Source: Streptomyces coelicoflavus (GTDB taxonomy: Bacteria; Actinomycetota; Actinomycetes; Streptomycetales; Streptomycetaceae). Taken from it: a stretch of DNA of 64,000 bases. The notes beneath the pieces were generated by a model. That model was not told the origin of the DNA and did not search any database. It was given only the letters and a program-made list of their open reading frames with translations. This document shows positions 44,380 through 52,507 of this stretch, in pieces. The stretch spans positions 1-64,000 of the forward strand of contig NZ_BEWB01000012.1 in assembly GCF_003112555.1 (NCBI RefSeq). Direction: 5' to 3'. The translations under genes and the position numbers were made by a program. Within the stretch, counting starts at the first letter, position 1. Each line of letters begins with the position of its first letter.

Positions 44380-46707
44380 TTGAGTCGTGAAACTGACAGT
44401 TCGTCCTCCGGGCCCCACGGGCGCGGCGGAGCCGCATACCCCTCGGGCACCCCGCCCTATGGGACACCCACGGCTTCCGACGCCGGTGCGGACGCGGGCC
44501 GTTCGGCCACGCGGCCGGAGGAGCGCAAGACCGAGACGACGCTGACGACCCGCATCCGGATCAACATCCCCGGGTCGCGGCCCATTCCGCCGGTCGTCGT
44601 GCGCAAGCCCGTCGCGGACGGCGACAGCGCCGCCGACGACACGGAGGCGGCGACGACGGGGGAGCGGCCCGCGCCGGCACCCGCGCCGAGCGCCTCCGCC
44701 GCGCCCTCGGGCGCCCCCGCGGCTCCCGCCGAGCCCGCGCAGTCCGCACAGTCCGCCGATGAGAAGCCGACCAGCGACTGGTTCGCACCCCGCAAGTCTG
44801 GTCAGGGCAAGGGCGCTCAGGGTGGCGGTTCCACCAACGGCGCCGGTTCGCCCGGCGGTTCCCCGGCGCCCGGCGCGGGCGCGGGTGCTTCCGGTGCGGG
44901 TACCGGTGCCGGTGCGCGACCGGGCGGCGGGAGTGGCCGTCCCGGTGGTGTCGTCGGTTCCATGAACGCACCCGGCGGTTCCCGGCCCGGTTCCGCGGGC
45001 GGCGCCGCCCGTTCCGGGGCGACCGGTGGACCCGTGGCGCCCGGCCACGGCGGTGGCACCGGCTCCTTCGACGTGACCGAGGCACTGGCGGCCGGTCCGC
45101 TGGGCGGCAACGGCTCCCGGCCGGGCGCCGACGCCGGTGGCGAACCGGGCCGCGACGACCTGCCGGTCCGCACGGGGGAGGGCCGGACCGGCCAGGGCCC
45201 CGGCGCCCCCGGCGGGCAGCGCAACGGCCTCAACGGGCAGTCCCCGTACGGCGCGGGCCCCCAGGCCCCCGCGGGCCCCACGAGCGGCCCGGCCACCGGC
45301 GACAGCCGGATGGCGCCGCCCCCGGTCGGGGACCTCGGCGGTCTCGGCCTGTCCGGAGGGCCCGGTGCGCCGGCCGGACAGCGCGAGTCCGCACCGAACG
45401 ACCTGCGCGGCCCGGGCGGACCCGGCGGCGCGAACGGATTCGGTGGTCCCGGTGGTCCGGGTGGCCCTGGCAGGCCGGTGGGCTCCGGTCCCGGCGCGGG
45501 CCCCGACGCCGCCCGCCCCGGCCCCGGCGGCGGGCTCAGCGACGACACCGCGATCCTCACCCCGCAGCGGCCGGCTCCCCCCGGCGCGGGCAACCCGGAC
45601 AACGTCTCCGGCAACACCGTCACCAGCGGCATCCCCGTCGTACCGGGCGGGCGCAACGAGCCGTTCCGGGGCGCCCCCGGCGACGGCCCGCTGCCGCACA
45701 CGCCGCCCAAGCTGCCCGAGCCGGTCTCCGCGCCCCCGGCGAGCTCCGCCAAGCCCGCCAAGAAGAAGGGGCGCAAGAAGCTCCCGCTGCTCGTCGGCGG
45801 CCTGGTCGTCGTCGCCGGTGTCACCTACGGCGCCGGTCTGCTGATGAACCGCTCCGACGTGCCCAAGGGCACCACGGTGCTCGGCGTCGACATCGGCGGC
45901 GGCACCCGCGACGACGCCGTCGAGAAACTGGACAAGGCCCTCGGCGCCCGCGCGGCCAAGCCGCTCAAGCTCACCGTGGGCGGCGACACCGTCTCCCTGA
46001 AGCCCGACCAGGCGGGACTCCAGCTCGACACGCAGGCGACGGCCAGCGACGCGGCGACGAGCGACTACAACCCGGTGTCCGTGATCGGCTCGCTCTTCGG
46101 CCAGAAGCGGGTCGTCGAACCGGTCATGCCCGTCGACGAGGAGAAGCTGCACGCCGCCCTGGAGGACGCCGCCGGCGGGGCCGGTTCGGTGACCGAGGGC
46201 ACGATCAAGTTCGAGTCCGGCAAGGCCGTCCCCGTGTACGGCAAGGCCGGCAAGGGCATAGACGTCGCCAAGTCGACCGAGGCCGTGCAGGCCGCCTACC
46301 GCGCCCAGGTGGAGACCGGCACCGCCACCGGGGTGAACGTGCCGACGACCACCAAGGAGCCCACGGTCTCCAAGGCCGAGGTCGACCGGATGATGAAGGA
46401 GTTCGCCGAGCCTGCGATGTCGGACCGCGTGACCGTGCAGACGGACCCGGCCCACTCGATTCCGCTCAGCCCCGAGAAGTCGCTGTGGAAGTTCCTCCGG
46501 GTCACGGCCGTCGACGGCAAGCTGGTCGACAAGCCCGACCTGAACGCCCTCAAGGAGCTCTACGGCCAGACCTTCGACGGCGTGCTCATCACCCGTGCCA
46601 ACGGCGACAAGACGCCCGTCACCCCGCAGGACGTCTACGGCGCCATGCGCCAGGCCCTGAAGAGCAAGACCGACCGGGTGGCGGTCATCGACACCAACCC
46701 GAGCTGA
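44380..46707 (+). CDS. Membrane protein with Gly/Pro-rich cytoplasmic arm and peptidoglycan-binding domain
   Basis: A 775-residue protein. Residues 1-460 are low-complexity (Gly, Pro, Ala, Ser) and presumably cytoplasmic and disordered. One conserved island, TLTTRIRINIPGSRPIPPVV, lies near residue 55. A Lys-rich stop and one membrane helix (KKLPLLVGGLVVVAGVTYGA) follow. The C-terminal 300 residues contain two repeats of the YoaR/VanW-associated peptidoglycan-binding_4 type (GVDIGGGTRDDAVEKL, DQAGLQLDTQATA). No VanW domain follows. The TTG start at 44380 has GGGAG at 9 nt. It may link the cytoplasm to the cell wall. A perfect terminator lies just downstream. Confidence 0.75.
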   Translation: MSRETDSSSSGPHGRGGAAYPSGTPPYGTPTASDAGADAGRSATRPEERKTETTLTTRIRINIPGSRPIPPVVVRKPVADGDSAADDTEAATTGERPAPAPAPSASAAPSGAPAAPAEPAQSAQSADEKPTSDWFAPRKSGQGKGAQGGGSTNGAGSPGGSPAPGAGAGASGAGTGAGARPGGGSGRPGGVVGSMNAPGGSRPGSAGGAARSGATGGPVAPGHGGGTGSFDVTEALAAGPLGGNGSRPGADAGGEPGRDDLPVRTGEGRTGQGPGAPGGQRNGLNGQSPYGAGPQAPAGPTSGPATGDSRMAPPPVGDLGGLGLSGGPGAPAGQRESAPNDLRGPGGPGGANGFGGPGGPGGPGRPVGSGPGAGPDAARPGPGGGLSDDTAILTPQRPAPPGAGNPDNVSGNTVTSGIPVVPGGRNEPFRGAPGDGPLPHTPPKLPEPVSAPPASSAKPAKKKGRKKLPLLVGGLVVVAGVTYGAGLLMNRSDVPKGTTVLGVDIGGGTRDDAVEKLDKALGARAAKPLKLTVGGDTVSLKPDQAGLQLDTQATASDAATSDYNPVSVIGSLFGQKRVVEPVMPVDEEKLHAALEDAAGGAGSVTEGTIKFESGKAVPVYGKAGKGIDVAKSTEAVQAAYRAQVETGTATGVNVPTTTKEPTVSKAEVDRMMKEFAEPAMSDRVTVQTDPAHSIPLSPEKSLWKFLRVTAVDGKLVDKPDLNALKELYGQTFDGVLITRANGDKTPVTPQDVYGAMRQALKSKTDRVAVIDTNPS

Positions 46708-46725
46708 CACCGCGCCAGGACAGGA

Positions 46726-46755
46726 AGCGGCACGACTGAGGGCAGTCGTGCCGCT
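46726..46755 (+). terminator. 13-bp hairpin terminator
   Basis: AGCGGCACGACTG (46726-46738) pairs perfectly with CAGTCGTGCCGCT (46743-46755) around AGGG, 19 nt after the preceding stop codon. It lacks a long T-run, as is common in Streptomyces terminators. Confidence 0.8.
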
Positions 46756-46832
46756 GGGGCGGCGCGGGCAGGCGCGGGCGGGCGCGGGCGGTATCCCGTC
46801 AGCGCGGGCAGGCGCCCCCGGCCCCCCGGCGG

Positions 46833-47777
46833 TCAGTTCAGCAGCGCCCGAGCCGCCCGAGCCTCCCCGCGCACCTCCTCCGCGACGGCCTCGTCCACCG
46901 CCGACAGCACCTCCGCATACGCTTCCAACTCCCCGGCCCCCGCCGAGAACTCCCCCCGCTGCACCAGCAACCGCGCCCGCTCGTACCGCAGCCGCGCCGC
47001 ATGCGAGGGCAGCAGCAGCGCCAACTCGATCGCCCACAGCCCCACCGCCGACTGCTCCGGCCGCCCCGCCGCCCACGCCCGGACGTTGTTCAGCACCCGG
47101 GACACCACCTCCAGCGGCGCCGCGGGCTCCAGCATCGACGGCCGCAGCTCCGCCCCCGTCGCCCCGGCGACCAGCACCTCCGCGTCCTTCCCGCTCAGCA
47201 GCCGTCCCCCGTCGAACGGATCGACGAGCACCCGCCCGTCCGCCGAGTCCCCGTCCGCCGCGTCCCCGTCCGCCGAGTCCCCGGCCGCCGTGTCTCCGGA
47301 CCCCGTCCCGTGGCCCGTCCCGTGGCCCGTCCCGAACCCGACCACGAAGTGCCCCGGCAGCGCGACCCCGTACACCGGCGCCCCCGCCCGCCGGGCCACC
47401 TCCAGCCACACCACCGACAGCAGGATCGGCAGCCCCCGCCGCCGCAGCAGCACCTCGTGCAGCAACGACGACTCCAGCCGCTGGTAGTCCGCGGCGACCC
47501 CGTGGAACCCGTACCGCTCGCCGAGCAGGTCCCGCAGCGCCTGGGCCCAGGCCCGCGGCGTACCCGGCCGGAACGGCAGCTCCCCGGCCAGCCGGTCCAG
47601 TTCCACCTGCGCGGCGTCCAGGGCCGGCTCGTCCAGCGTCCCGTCCGCCTCCGCGCCCACCAGCAGGCACAGCGTGGCCAGGTCGGGCCGCTCGGAGCGC
47701 GCCTCCTCGGCGAACCGCCGCCGCACTTCGGCCGAACGTTCCGGCGACGGGGGCCGGGGAGGATGAGGATGACCCAT
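46833..47777 (-). CDS. SirB1/transglutaminase-like protein
   Basis: A 314-residue protein of the Transglut_core2/SirB1 family. The conserved centre is RRGLPILLSVVWLEVARRAG followed by PVYGVALPGHFVVGFG. The usual Cys of true transglutaminases is replaced by Ser/Leu, as in most SirB1 proteins, so catalysis is doubtful. A Gly/Thr/His/Asp-rich repeat (GTGHGTGHGTGSGD, then ADGDS units) is inserted near residue 150. It ends in a helical TPR-like region. ATG 47777 starts the frame, 51 nt after the acetyltransferase gene. Confidence 0.8.
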   Translation of the reverse strand: MGHPHPPRPPSPERSAEVRRRFAEEARSERPDLATLCLLVGAEADGTLDEPALDAAQVELDRLAGELPFRPGTPRAWAQALRDLLGERYGFHGVAADYQRLESSLLHEVLLRRRGLPILLSVVWLEVARRAGAPVYGVALPGHFVVGFGTGHGTGHGTGSGDTAAGDSADGDAADGDSADGRVLVDPFDGGRLLSGKDAEVLVAGATGAELRPSMLEPAAPLEVVSRVLNNVRAWAAGRPEQSAVGLWAIELALLLPSHAARLRYERARLLVQRGEFSAGAGELEAYAEVLSAVDEAVAEEVRGEARAARALLN

Positions 47778-47828
47778 GGTCGGCTCGTGCCCTTTCGCAG
47801 TGCTGTCGAGGTGAGGCCGGGTGATCGG

Positions 47829-48866
47829 CTACCCGTCCGTTCCGGCGTCCCCGGGTTCCCGGTAGTGGTGGTAGGCGTGGTGCGCCGCGAAGCCCATCCG
47901 GGCGTACAGCGCCCTGGCCGCCGCGTTGTCCGTCTCCACCTGGAGCCACGCCGCCGACGCGCCCTCGTCGAGCGCCCGCCGGGCCAGCGCGGCCATCACG
48001 GCGGTCGCGAGCCCCCGGCGCCGCCGCGCGGGATCGACCTCGACGGCCGCGAAGGAGGCCCAGCGCCCGTCCACGACACACCGCCCGATCGCCGCCGGGC
48101 CGTCCGCGCCGGGCACCGTGGCGAACCACACCGACGGCCCCGAGCCCAGCACCCGCAGGGCCACGTCGCTCACGCCCTTGCGCCCGTACCGGGCCAGCCA
48201 CGCCTCGTCCGCCTCCCGGGACAGGACCACCCCGGTGCCCTCGGCCAGGTCGGCGACCGGGGCGAGCCCGCCGGTCCACACCTCGGCCGTCACCTCCCGG
48301 ACCCAGCCCCGCCGCTCCAGCTCCGCGCACAGCAGCTCCTGCGTGCCCTCGGCACCGGTGGCGGTCTGGACGTACGCGGGCAGGCCCCGCTCGCCGTACC
48401 AGCGCCGTACGGCCGCCAGCGCCTCGTCGAGCGGCAGGCCCGGATCGCCGAGCGGCAGCACGGAGTTGGCCCGCCGGGTGAAGCCCCCGGCCGCCCGCAG
48501 CTCCCACCCGCCGAGCCGCTCGCTCTCCACCGGACGCCAGGCCCGCGCGGCGACCCGCGCCAGCTCCTCGTAGGACGTGGCGGGCCCGCGCCGGCGGGCG
48601 GGCGCGGACGGCACGACCTTCCCGGCGACGAGGGCGGACTCCGCGACACGGACGCATTCGCCACTCTTCCGTGTGATGAGCAGCACACCGTCGGTCCATG
48701 ATGTGAGAACGCCAACCGTGTCGGTGAACTTCTCACCCGCGACACCAGGTTCGCTCAAGCGCCGCACGGAGACTCGTTTGCCCACGTCAGCAGTGGTGAT
48801 ACGGACCTCAAGACGCCCGGCGGCAGAGATTTCCACGGCTCTGTCCACCCCTCCTGTTCGGATCAT
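47829..48866 (-). CDS. GNAT acetyltransferase with N-terminal barrel-like domain
   Basis: A 345-residue protein. Residues 1-80 look like a small beta-barrel (RLEVRITTADVGKRVSVRRL, TDTVGVLTSWTDGVLLITRK). The rest is a GNAT domain whose acetyl-CoA loop is VDPARRRRGLATAVMAALA, followed by AWLQVETDNAAARALYARMG (motif B). The substrate is unknown. ATG 48866 is chosen over a TTG six bases upstream. It is divergent from the ferredoxin gene; this pairing is frequent in Streptomyces. Confidence 0.85.
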   Translation of the reverse strand: MIRTGGVDRAVEISAAGRLEVRITTADVGKRVSVRRLSEPGVAGEKFTDTVGVLTSWTDGVLLITRKSGECVRVAESALVAGKVVPSAPARRRGPATSYEELARVAARAWRPVESERLGGWELRAAGGFTRRANSVLPLGDPGLPLDEALAAVRRWYGERGLPAYVQTATGAEGTQELLCAELERRGWVREVTAEVWTGGLAPVADLAEGTGVVLSREADEAWLARYGRKGVSDVALRVLGSGPSVWFATVPGADGPAAIGRCVVDGRWASFAAVEVDPARRRRGLATAVMAALARRALDEGASAAWLQVETDNAAARALYARMGFAAHHAYHHYREPGDAGTDG

Positions 48867-48976
48867 GCCCAAGAACGGAGATACTAGGGGCGGGCATCGA
48901 CGACGCCGCGCTCCCGCGCGCCAGGCGGCGGAGCCTACGGAGGCCCGCCAGCGCCCTATCGAGGAGGAACGACAGC

Positions 48977-49297
48977 GTGACCTACGTCATCGCGCAGCCT
49001 TGTGTCGACGTGAAGGACAAGGCGTGCATCGAGGAGTGCCCGGTCGACTGCATCTACGAGGGCCAGCGGTCCTTGTACATCCACCCGGACGAATGCGTCG
49101 ACTGTGGTGCCTGTGAGCCGGTCTGCCCGGTCGAGGCGATCTTCTACGAAGACGACACTCCCGAGGAGTGGAAGGACTACTACAAGGCGAACGTCGAGTT
49201 CTTCGACGAGCTCGGCTCGCCCGGCGGCGCCAGCAAGCTGGGCCTGATCGAGCGCGACCACCCCTTCGTCGCCGCGCTGCCGCCGCAGAACCAGTAA
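48977..49297 (+). CDS. fdxA: 7Fe ferredoxin FdxA
   Basis: A 106-residue [3Fe-4S][4Fe-4S] ferredoxin. The first cluster set is Cys9, Cys17 and Cys25 with Cys21 (CIEECPVDCIYEG), and the second is in ECVDCGACEPVCP. The C-terminal tail (FFDELGSPGGASKLGLIERD) is typical of actinobacterial FdxA/FdxC. It carries electrons in the cytoplasm, for example to P450 or other reductive systems. GTG 48977 follows AGGAGGAAC. The adjacent dapC gene is conserved with it across actinomycetes. Confidence 0.96.
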   Translation: MTYVIAQPCVDVKDKACIEECPVDCIYEGQRSLYIHPDECVDCGACEPVCPVEAIFYEDDTPEEWKDYYKANVEFFDELGSPGGASKLGLIERDHPFVAALPPQNQ

Positions 49298-49413
49298 GAG
49301 CGGCCCGCACACGCGCCGCCTCGGTCCCGTACGACCCGGTCACCCCGATCGGCGCCGCACGGGACCGAGGCGTTTGCCGTACCGGCGCCGACGAGGAAAG
49401 GGAGCCACCCACC

Positions 49414-50511
49414 GTGTCATCAGTCTCCGACCGACTTCCCGCCTTCCCCTGGGACAAGCTGGAGCCGTACAAGAAGACGGCCGCGGCCCACCCCGGCGGC
49501 ATCGTCGACCTCTCGGTCGGCACCCCGGTCGACCCGGTCCCCGAGCTGATCCAGAAGGCCCTGGTCGACGCGGCGGACTCTCCGGGCTACCCGACCGTCT
49601 GGGGCACCCCGGCGCTGCGGGACGCCCTCACCGGCTGGGTCGAGCGCCGCCTGGGCGCCCGCGACGTCACCCACCGCCACGTGCTGCCCGTCGTCGGCTC
49701 CAAGGAACTCGTCGCCTGGCTCCCGACCCAGCTGGGCCTCGGCCCGGGCGACAGGGTGGCCTTCCCCCGCCTGGCCTACCCGACCTACGAGGTCGGCGCC
49801 CGCCTGGCCCGCGCCGAGTACGAGGCGTACGAGGACCCGACCGAGCTGGACCCGGCGGGCCTGAAGCTCCTCTGGCTCAACTCCCCCTCCAACCCGACCG
49901 GCAAGGTCCTGTCCAAGGCCGACCTGACCCGGATCGTGGCCTGGGCCCGCGAGCACGGCGTCCTCGTCGTCTCCGACGAGTGCTACCTGGAGCTGGGCTG
50001 GGAGGCCGACCCGGTCTCGGTCCTGCACCCGGACGTCAACGGAGGCTCGTACGACGGCCTGGTCGCCGTCCACTCCCTCTCCAAGCGCTCCAACCTCGCG
50101 GGCTACCGGGCGGCCTTCGTCGCCGGAGACCCGGCGGTGCTGGGCCCGCTCCTGCAGATCCGCAAGCACGGCGGCATGATGACCTCGGCGCCGACCCAGG
50201 CGGCCGTCGTGGCGGCCCTCGGCGACGACGAGCACGTCCGCGTCCAGCGCGAGCGCTACGCGGCCCGCCGCACCGCCCTGCGGGAGGCCCTGCTCGGCCA
50301 CGGCTTCCGCATCGAGCACAGCGAGGCCAGCCTCTACCTCTGGGCCACCCGCGACGAGTCCTGCTGGACCACGGTCGCCCACCTCGCCGACCGCGGCATC
50401 CTGGTGGCCCCGGGCGACTTCTACGGCCCGGCGGGCGACCACTTCGTCCGCGTAGCCCTGACGGCCACGGACGAGCGCGTCCGGACGGCGGTCGAGCGCC
50501 TCAAGGCCTGA
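49414..50511 (+). CDS. dapC: Succinyldiaminopimelate transaminase DapC
   Basis: A 365-residue PLP-dependent class I/II aminotransferase. Lys224 in HSLSKRSNLAGYR is the Schiff-base residue. NSPSNPTG and SDECYLEL complete the cofactor site. In actinomycetes the gene next to fdxA converts N-succinyl-2-amino-6-ketopimelate to N-succinyl-LL-DAP for lysine and meso-DAP (peptidoglycan) synthesis. The start at GTG 49414 follows GGGAG at 9 nt. dapE, the next pathway step, lies 2 kb downstream. Confidence 0.95.
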   Translation: MSSVSDRLPAFPWDKLEPYKKTAAAHPGGIVDLSVGTPVDPVPELIQKALVDAADSPGYPTVWGTPALRDALTGWVERRLGARDVTHRHVLPVVGSKELVAWLPTQLGLGPGDRVAFPRLAYPTYEVGARLARAEYEAYEDPTELDPAGLKLLWLNSPSNPTGKVLSKADLTRIVAWAREHGVLVVSDECYLELGWEADPVSVLHPDVNGGSYDGLVAVHSLSKRSNLAGYRAAFVAGDPAVLGPLLQIRKHGGMMTSAPTQAAVVAALGDDEHVRVQRERYAARRTALREALLGHGFRIEHSEASLYLWATRDESCWTTVAHLADRGILVAPGDFYGPAGDHFVRVALTATDERVRTAVERLKA

Positions 50512-50547
50512 AACCCGGCTGTGGGCAGTCGTTCCGCAGGGCGCAGG

Positions 50548-50603
50548 GGGGGTACCTCCCATGCCCTTCAGACACGGGGGTACCTCCCATGCCCTCCAGG
50601 CAC
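50548..50603. repeat. Two tandem 28-bp repeats
   Basis: Two head-to-tail 28-bp copies (50548-50575 and 50576-50603), each beginning GGGGGTACCTCCCATGCCC, differ at only a few positions. The core GGGGGTACCTCCC is partly palindromic. It resembles intergenic repeat families that I recall as common in Streptomyces. Confidence 0.8.
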
Positions 50604-50632
50604 GCTCACCGCACCGACGCAGGACAGAGAAA

Positions 50633-50667
50633 CGCCGGGGCCCAGTCGGGAAACCTGGACCCCGGCG
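50633..50667. terminator. Bidirectional terminator between dapC and the secreted-protein gene
   Basis: CGCCGGGGCCCAG (50633-50645) pairs with CTGGACCCCGGCG (50655-50667) with one mismatch and a 9-nt loop. It lies between convergent genes. Confidence 0.7.
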
Positions 50668-50683
50668 CCGCTCAAGCCCGGTG

Positions 50684-51115
50684 CTAGCCGACCGGCAGAC
50701 CCTGAACCGGCAGCCCGCCCTTGCCCAGCGCGTCCGTCGGCAGCCCACCCTTCGTCGCGGTCGACGCCGTGTCACCCACGATGTCCCCGGCGGAGCCCGC
50801 CGCGTCCCCGGCGGCGTTCTGCGCGGCCGGCGTGGCCTTCTTGACGACCGATCCACCGGTCTCGCCGGCGGCCGGCACGGCCTTCTTGACGGCCTTGCCG
50901 CCGGTGTCACCCGCGGTCCCGGTGACGTTCTCGGCCGCGGAGGCGGCGGTGTTGCCGACGTTCGCCCCGTCCAGGGCGGTCAGCCCCCCGAGGTTCGGGG
51001 TGGCCGGCAGTTCGGGAGCCGCGCTGGCGGAGCCGGCCGCACCGACCCCGGCAGCCGCTCCCGCAGCGACGAGCAGCGCGGCACGGGCGATCCGGCGGGT
51101 CAGGGGGAGGGACAT
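50684..51115 (-). CDS. Small Ala/Gly-rich secreted protein
   Basis: A 143-residue protein with a clear Sec signal peptide (MSLPLTRRIARAALLVAAGA, cleavage likely after SASA). The mature part is low-complexity, rich in Ala, Gly, Thr and Lys (GGKAVKKAVPAAGETGGSVV, then a second similar stretch), and ends GGLPTDALGKGGLPVQGLPVG with Leu-Pro repeats. AAGGAG lies 5 nt before ATG 51115. I cannot assign a function. It may be cell-wall associated. Confidence 0.7.
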   Translation of the reverse strand: MSLPLTRRIARAALLVAAGAAAGVGAAGSASAAPELPATPNLGGLTALDGANVGNTAASAAENVTGTAGDTGGKAVKKAVPAAGETGGSVVKKATPAAQNAAGDAAGSAGDIVGDTASTATKGGLPTDALGKGGLPVQGLPVG

Positions 51116-51446
51116 GATGCTCCTTCGACGGAAGTCAACGTTGGGGAATCCGACCGTGCCCGGAGGCGATCGGAGAGCGATCGACCGGGCTCGGACGCAG
51201 TGACTACCGACTCGGGAGCCGCGGAGGTTGCGGCGACCCAACGTAAAGAGTTGGTAATGCGTCGCATTATCAGGTGCACAGAAAAACGGGCAAAAGGGCG
51301 CCGGTCGGAAAGTCTGCTGAATCCTTACGGCCCTTGATTTTCCTGGGCTCCGACGCGCTCCGGGGTGACGGCACGAAAACCCGTGCTCCGCGTCGACCTG
51401 GCGCCGACGCGGGTCACCCTCAGAGGCGACGGCTCGTACGGGCGAG
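51116..51446. promoter_or_regulatory. Intergenic region with an AT-rich 15-bp palindrome
   Basis: A 331-bp gap upstream of the minus-strand secreted-protein gene and downstream of the next minus-strand gene. The stretch 51240-51300 is AT-rich and holds TAATGCGTCGCATTA (51255-51269), a perfect palindrome about one central base. It is the likely promoter or operator zone of the secreted-protein gene. No coding frame is convincing. Confidence 0.5.
51255..51269. promoter_or_regulatory. 15-bp palindrome TAATGCG-T-CGCATTA
   Basis: Seven-base arms are perfectly inverted about a central T. It is about 140 nt upstream of the secreted-protein gene start. AT-rich palindromes are rare in this GC-rich DNA, so a repressor or activator site is plausible. 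Confidence 0.5.
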
Positions 51447-52472
51447 CTACCGGGAAGTGGTGATCCGCACCGCGCCCGCCGCCCGCTCCGCGCCCTTGGC
51501 GCCGCCGCCCGTCGGGTACCACTTGCTGTCGGTGTTGCCCGCGGTCCACACCCGGCCCGCGTAGGTGACCCGCTGGATGTGCAGCGAGGAGGCGTTGGCC
51601 ACGGCCCAGTGCGCCACCTGCCAGCCGCGCCGGCCGGTCTCCCGTTCCCCGGCCGCACCGCTGCCGCCGGTCATGGGCACCGTCACGGTCCGCTCCTCGG
51701 AGGCGCCCGCGAACCGTGCCGTGCCGGTGCCGGCGTCCGTGCCGTCGGAGACCTCCGCACCGGCCGGTCGGAGCACCGTGTGCCCGAAGTCGCGCACCAG
51801 TGCCGCGCGCACCGCGTCCGGCCCCTTGTCCGGGGTCGGACCGGGGCGCCCGTCGCAGGTCAGCGTCGCCGCGGACCGTCCGGTGAGCGCGGCGGCGAGC
51901 AGCTCGGCGCCCGGCTCGTGCTTGGCGTAGGCGTACGGGAAGGCGCTGCGCTGCACGCGCTGGGCGGCGTCGGTCAGGGGCAGGTCCAGGTAGCCGGGGA
52001 TCTCGACCAGGTGGTCGTAGAACAGGCCCGCCGAGTACGTCGGGTCCATGATCTCCCCGGGTGTGCCCCAGCCCTGCGAGGGCCGCTGCTGGAACAGGCC
52101 GAGCGAGTCCTTGTCGCCGTGGTCCAGATTGCGCAGGGCCGACTCCTGCATGGCGGTCGCCAGCGCGATCGTCACGGCCCGCTCCGGCAGCTTGCGCGCG
52201 GTGCCCACGGCGGTGATCGTCGCCGCGTTCACGGCCTGCTCCGGCGTGAACTCGTAGCCCGCCCGGCCGTCCTTGCCGGAGGCCACCTTGCAGCCCGGAG
52301 CACCCGCGCCTCCGGTGACGTACTGCACGGCCAGGTAACCGGCGACCGCGAGGAGAGCCATGGAGGCGGCGCCCGAACGGGCGAGGCGGCCACGGCGTTT
52401 GCGGGGTGGGGACGGCTGAAGCACGCGTACAAGGTACTGGAGGGTAGGGTTCGGTGTCCCCCGGGTACGCAC
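51447..52472 (-). CDS. Membrane-anchored lysozyme-like (transglycosylase fold) protein
   Basis: A 341-residue protein if it starts at GTG 52472. A GTG at 52424 is an alternative that would give a 325-residue product and a clear N-terminal membrane anchor after RKRRGRLARSG (SMALLAVAGYLAVQYVTGG). The central domain has a lytic-transglycosylase-like pattern: ALATAMQESALRNLDHGD (candidate catalytic Glu) and DSLGLFQQRPSQGWGTP. The rest is extracellular and Thr/Gly-rich. It probably acts at the cell wall. It is divergent from dapE. Confidence 0.7.
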   Translation of the reverse strand: MRTRGTPNPTLQYLVRVLQPSPPRKRRGRLARSGAASMALLAVAGYLAVQYVTGGAGAPGCKVASGKDGRAGYEFTPEQAVNAATITAVGTARKLPERAVTIALATAMQESALRNLDHGDKDSLGLFQQRPSQGWGTPGEIMDPTYSAGLFYDHLVEIPGYLDLPLTDAAQRVQRSAFPYAYAKHEPGAELLAAALTGRSAATLTCDGRPGPTPDKGPDAVRAALVRDFGHTVLRPAGAEVSDGTDAGTGTARFAGASEERTVTVPMTGGSGAAGERETGRRGWQVAHWAVANASSLHIQRVTYAGRVWTAGNTDSKWYPTGGGAKGAERAAGAVRITTSR

Positions 52473-52507
52473 ACTGCCCCGAAGGGCAGGGCGTTAGGGT
52501 CGGGGCC

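Noticed and set aside
44125..48699. A 1,524-codon minus-strand open frame
   Set aside because: It spans three genes in mixed orientation and has no recognisable domain. It is explained by the GC-rich composition of the peptidoglycan-binding protein gene.
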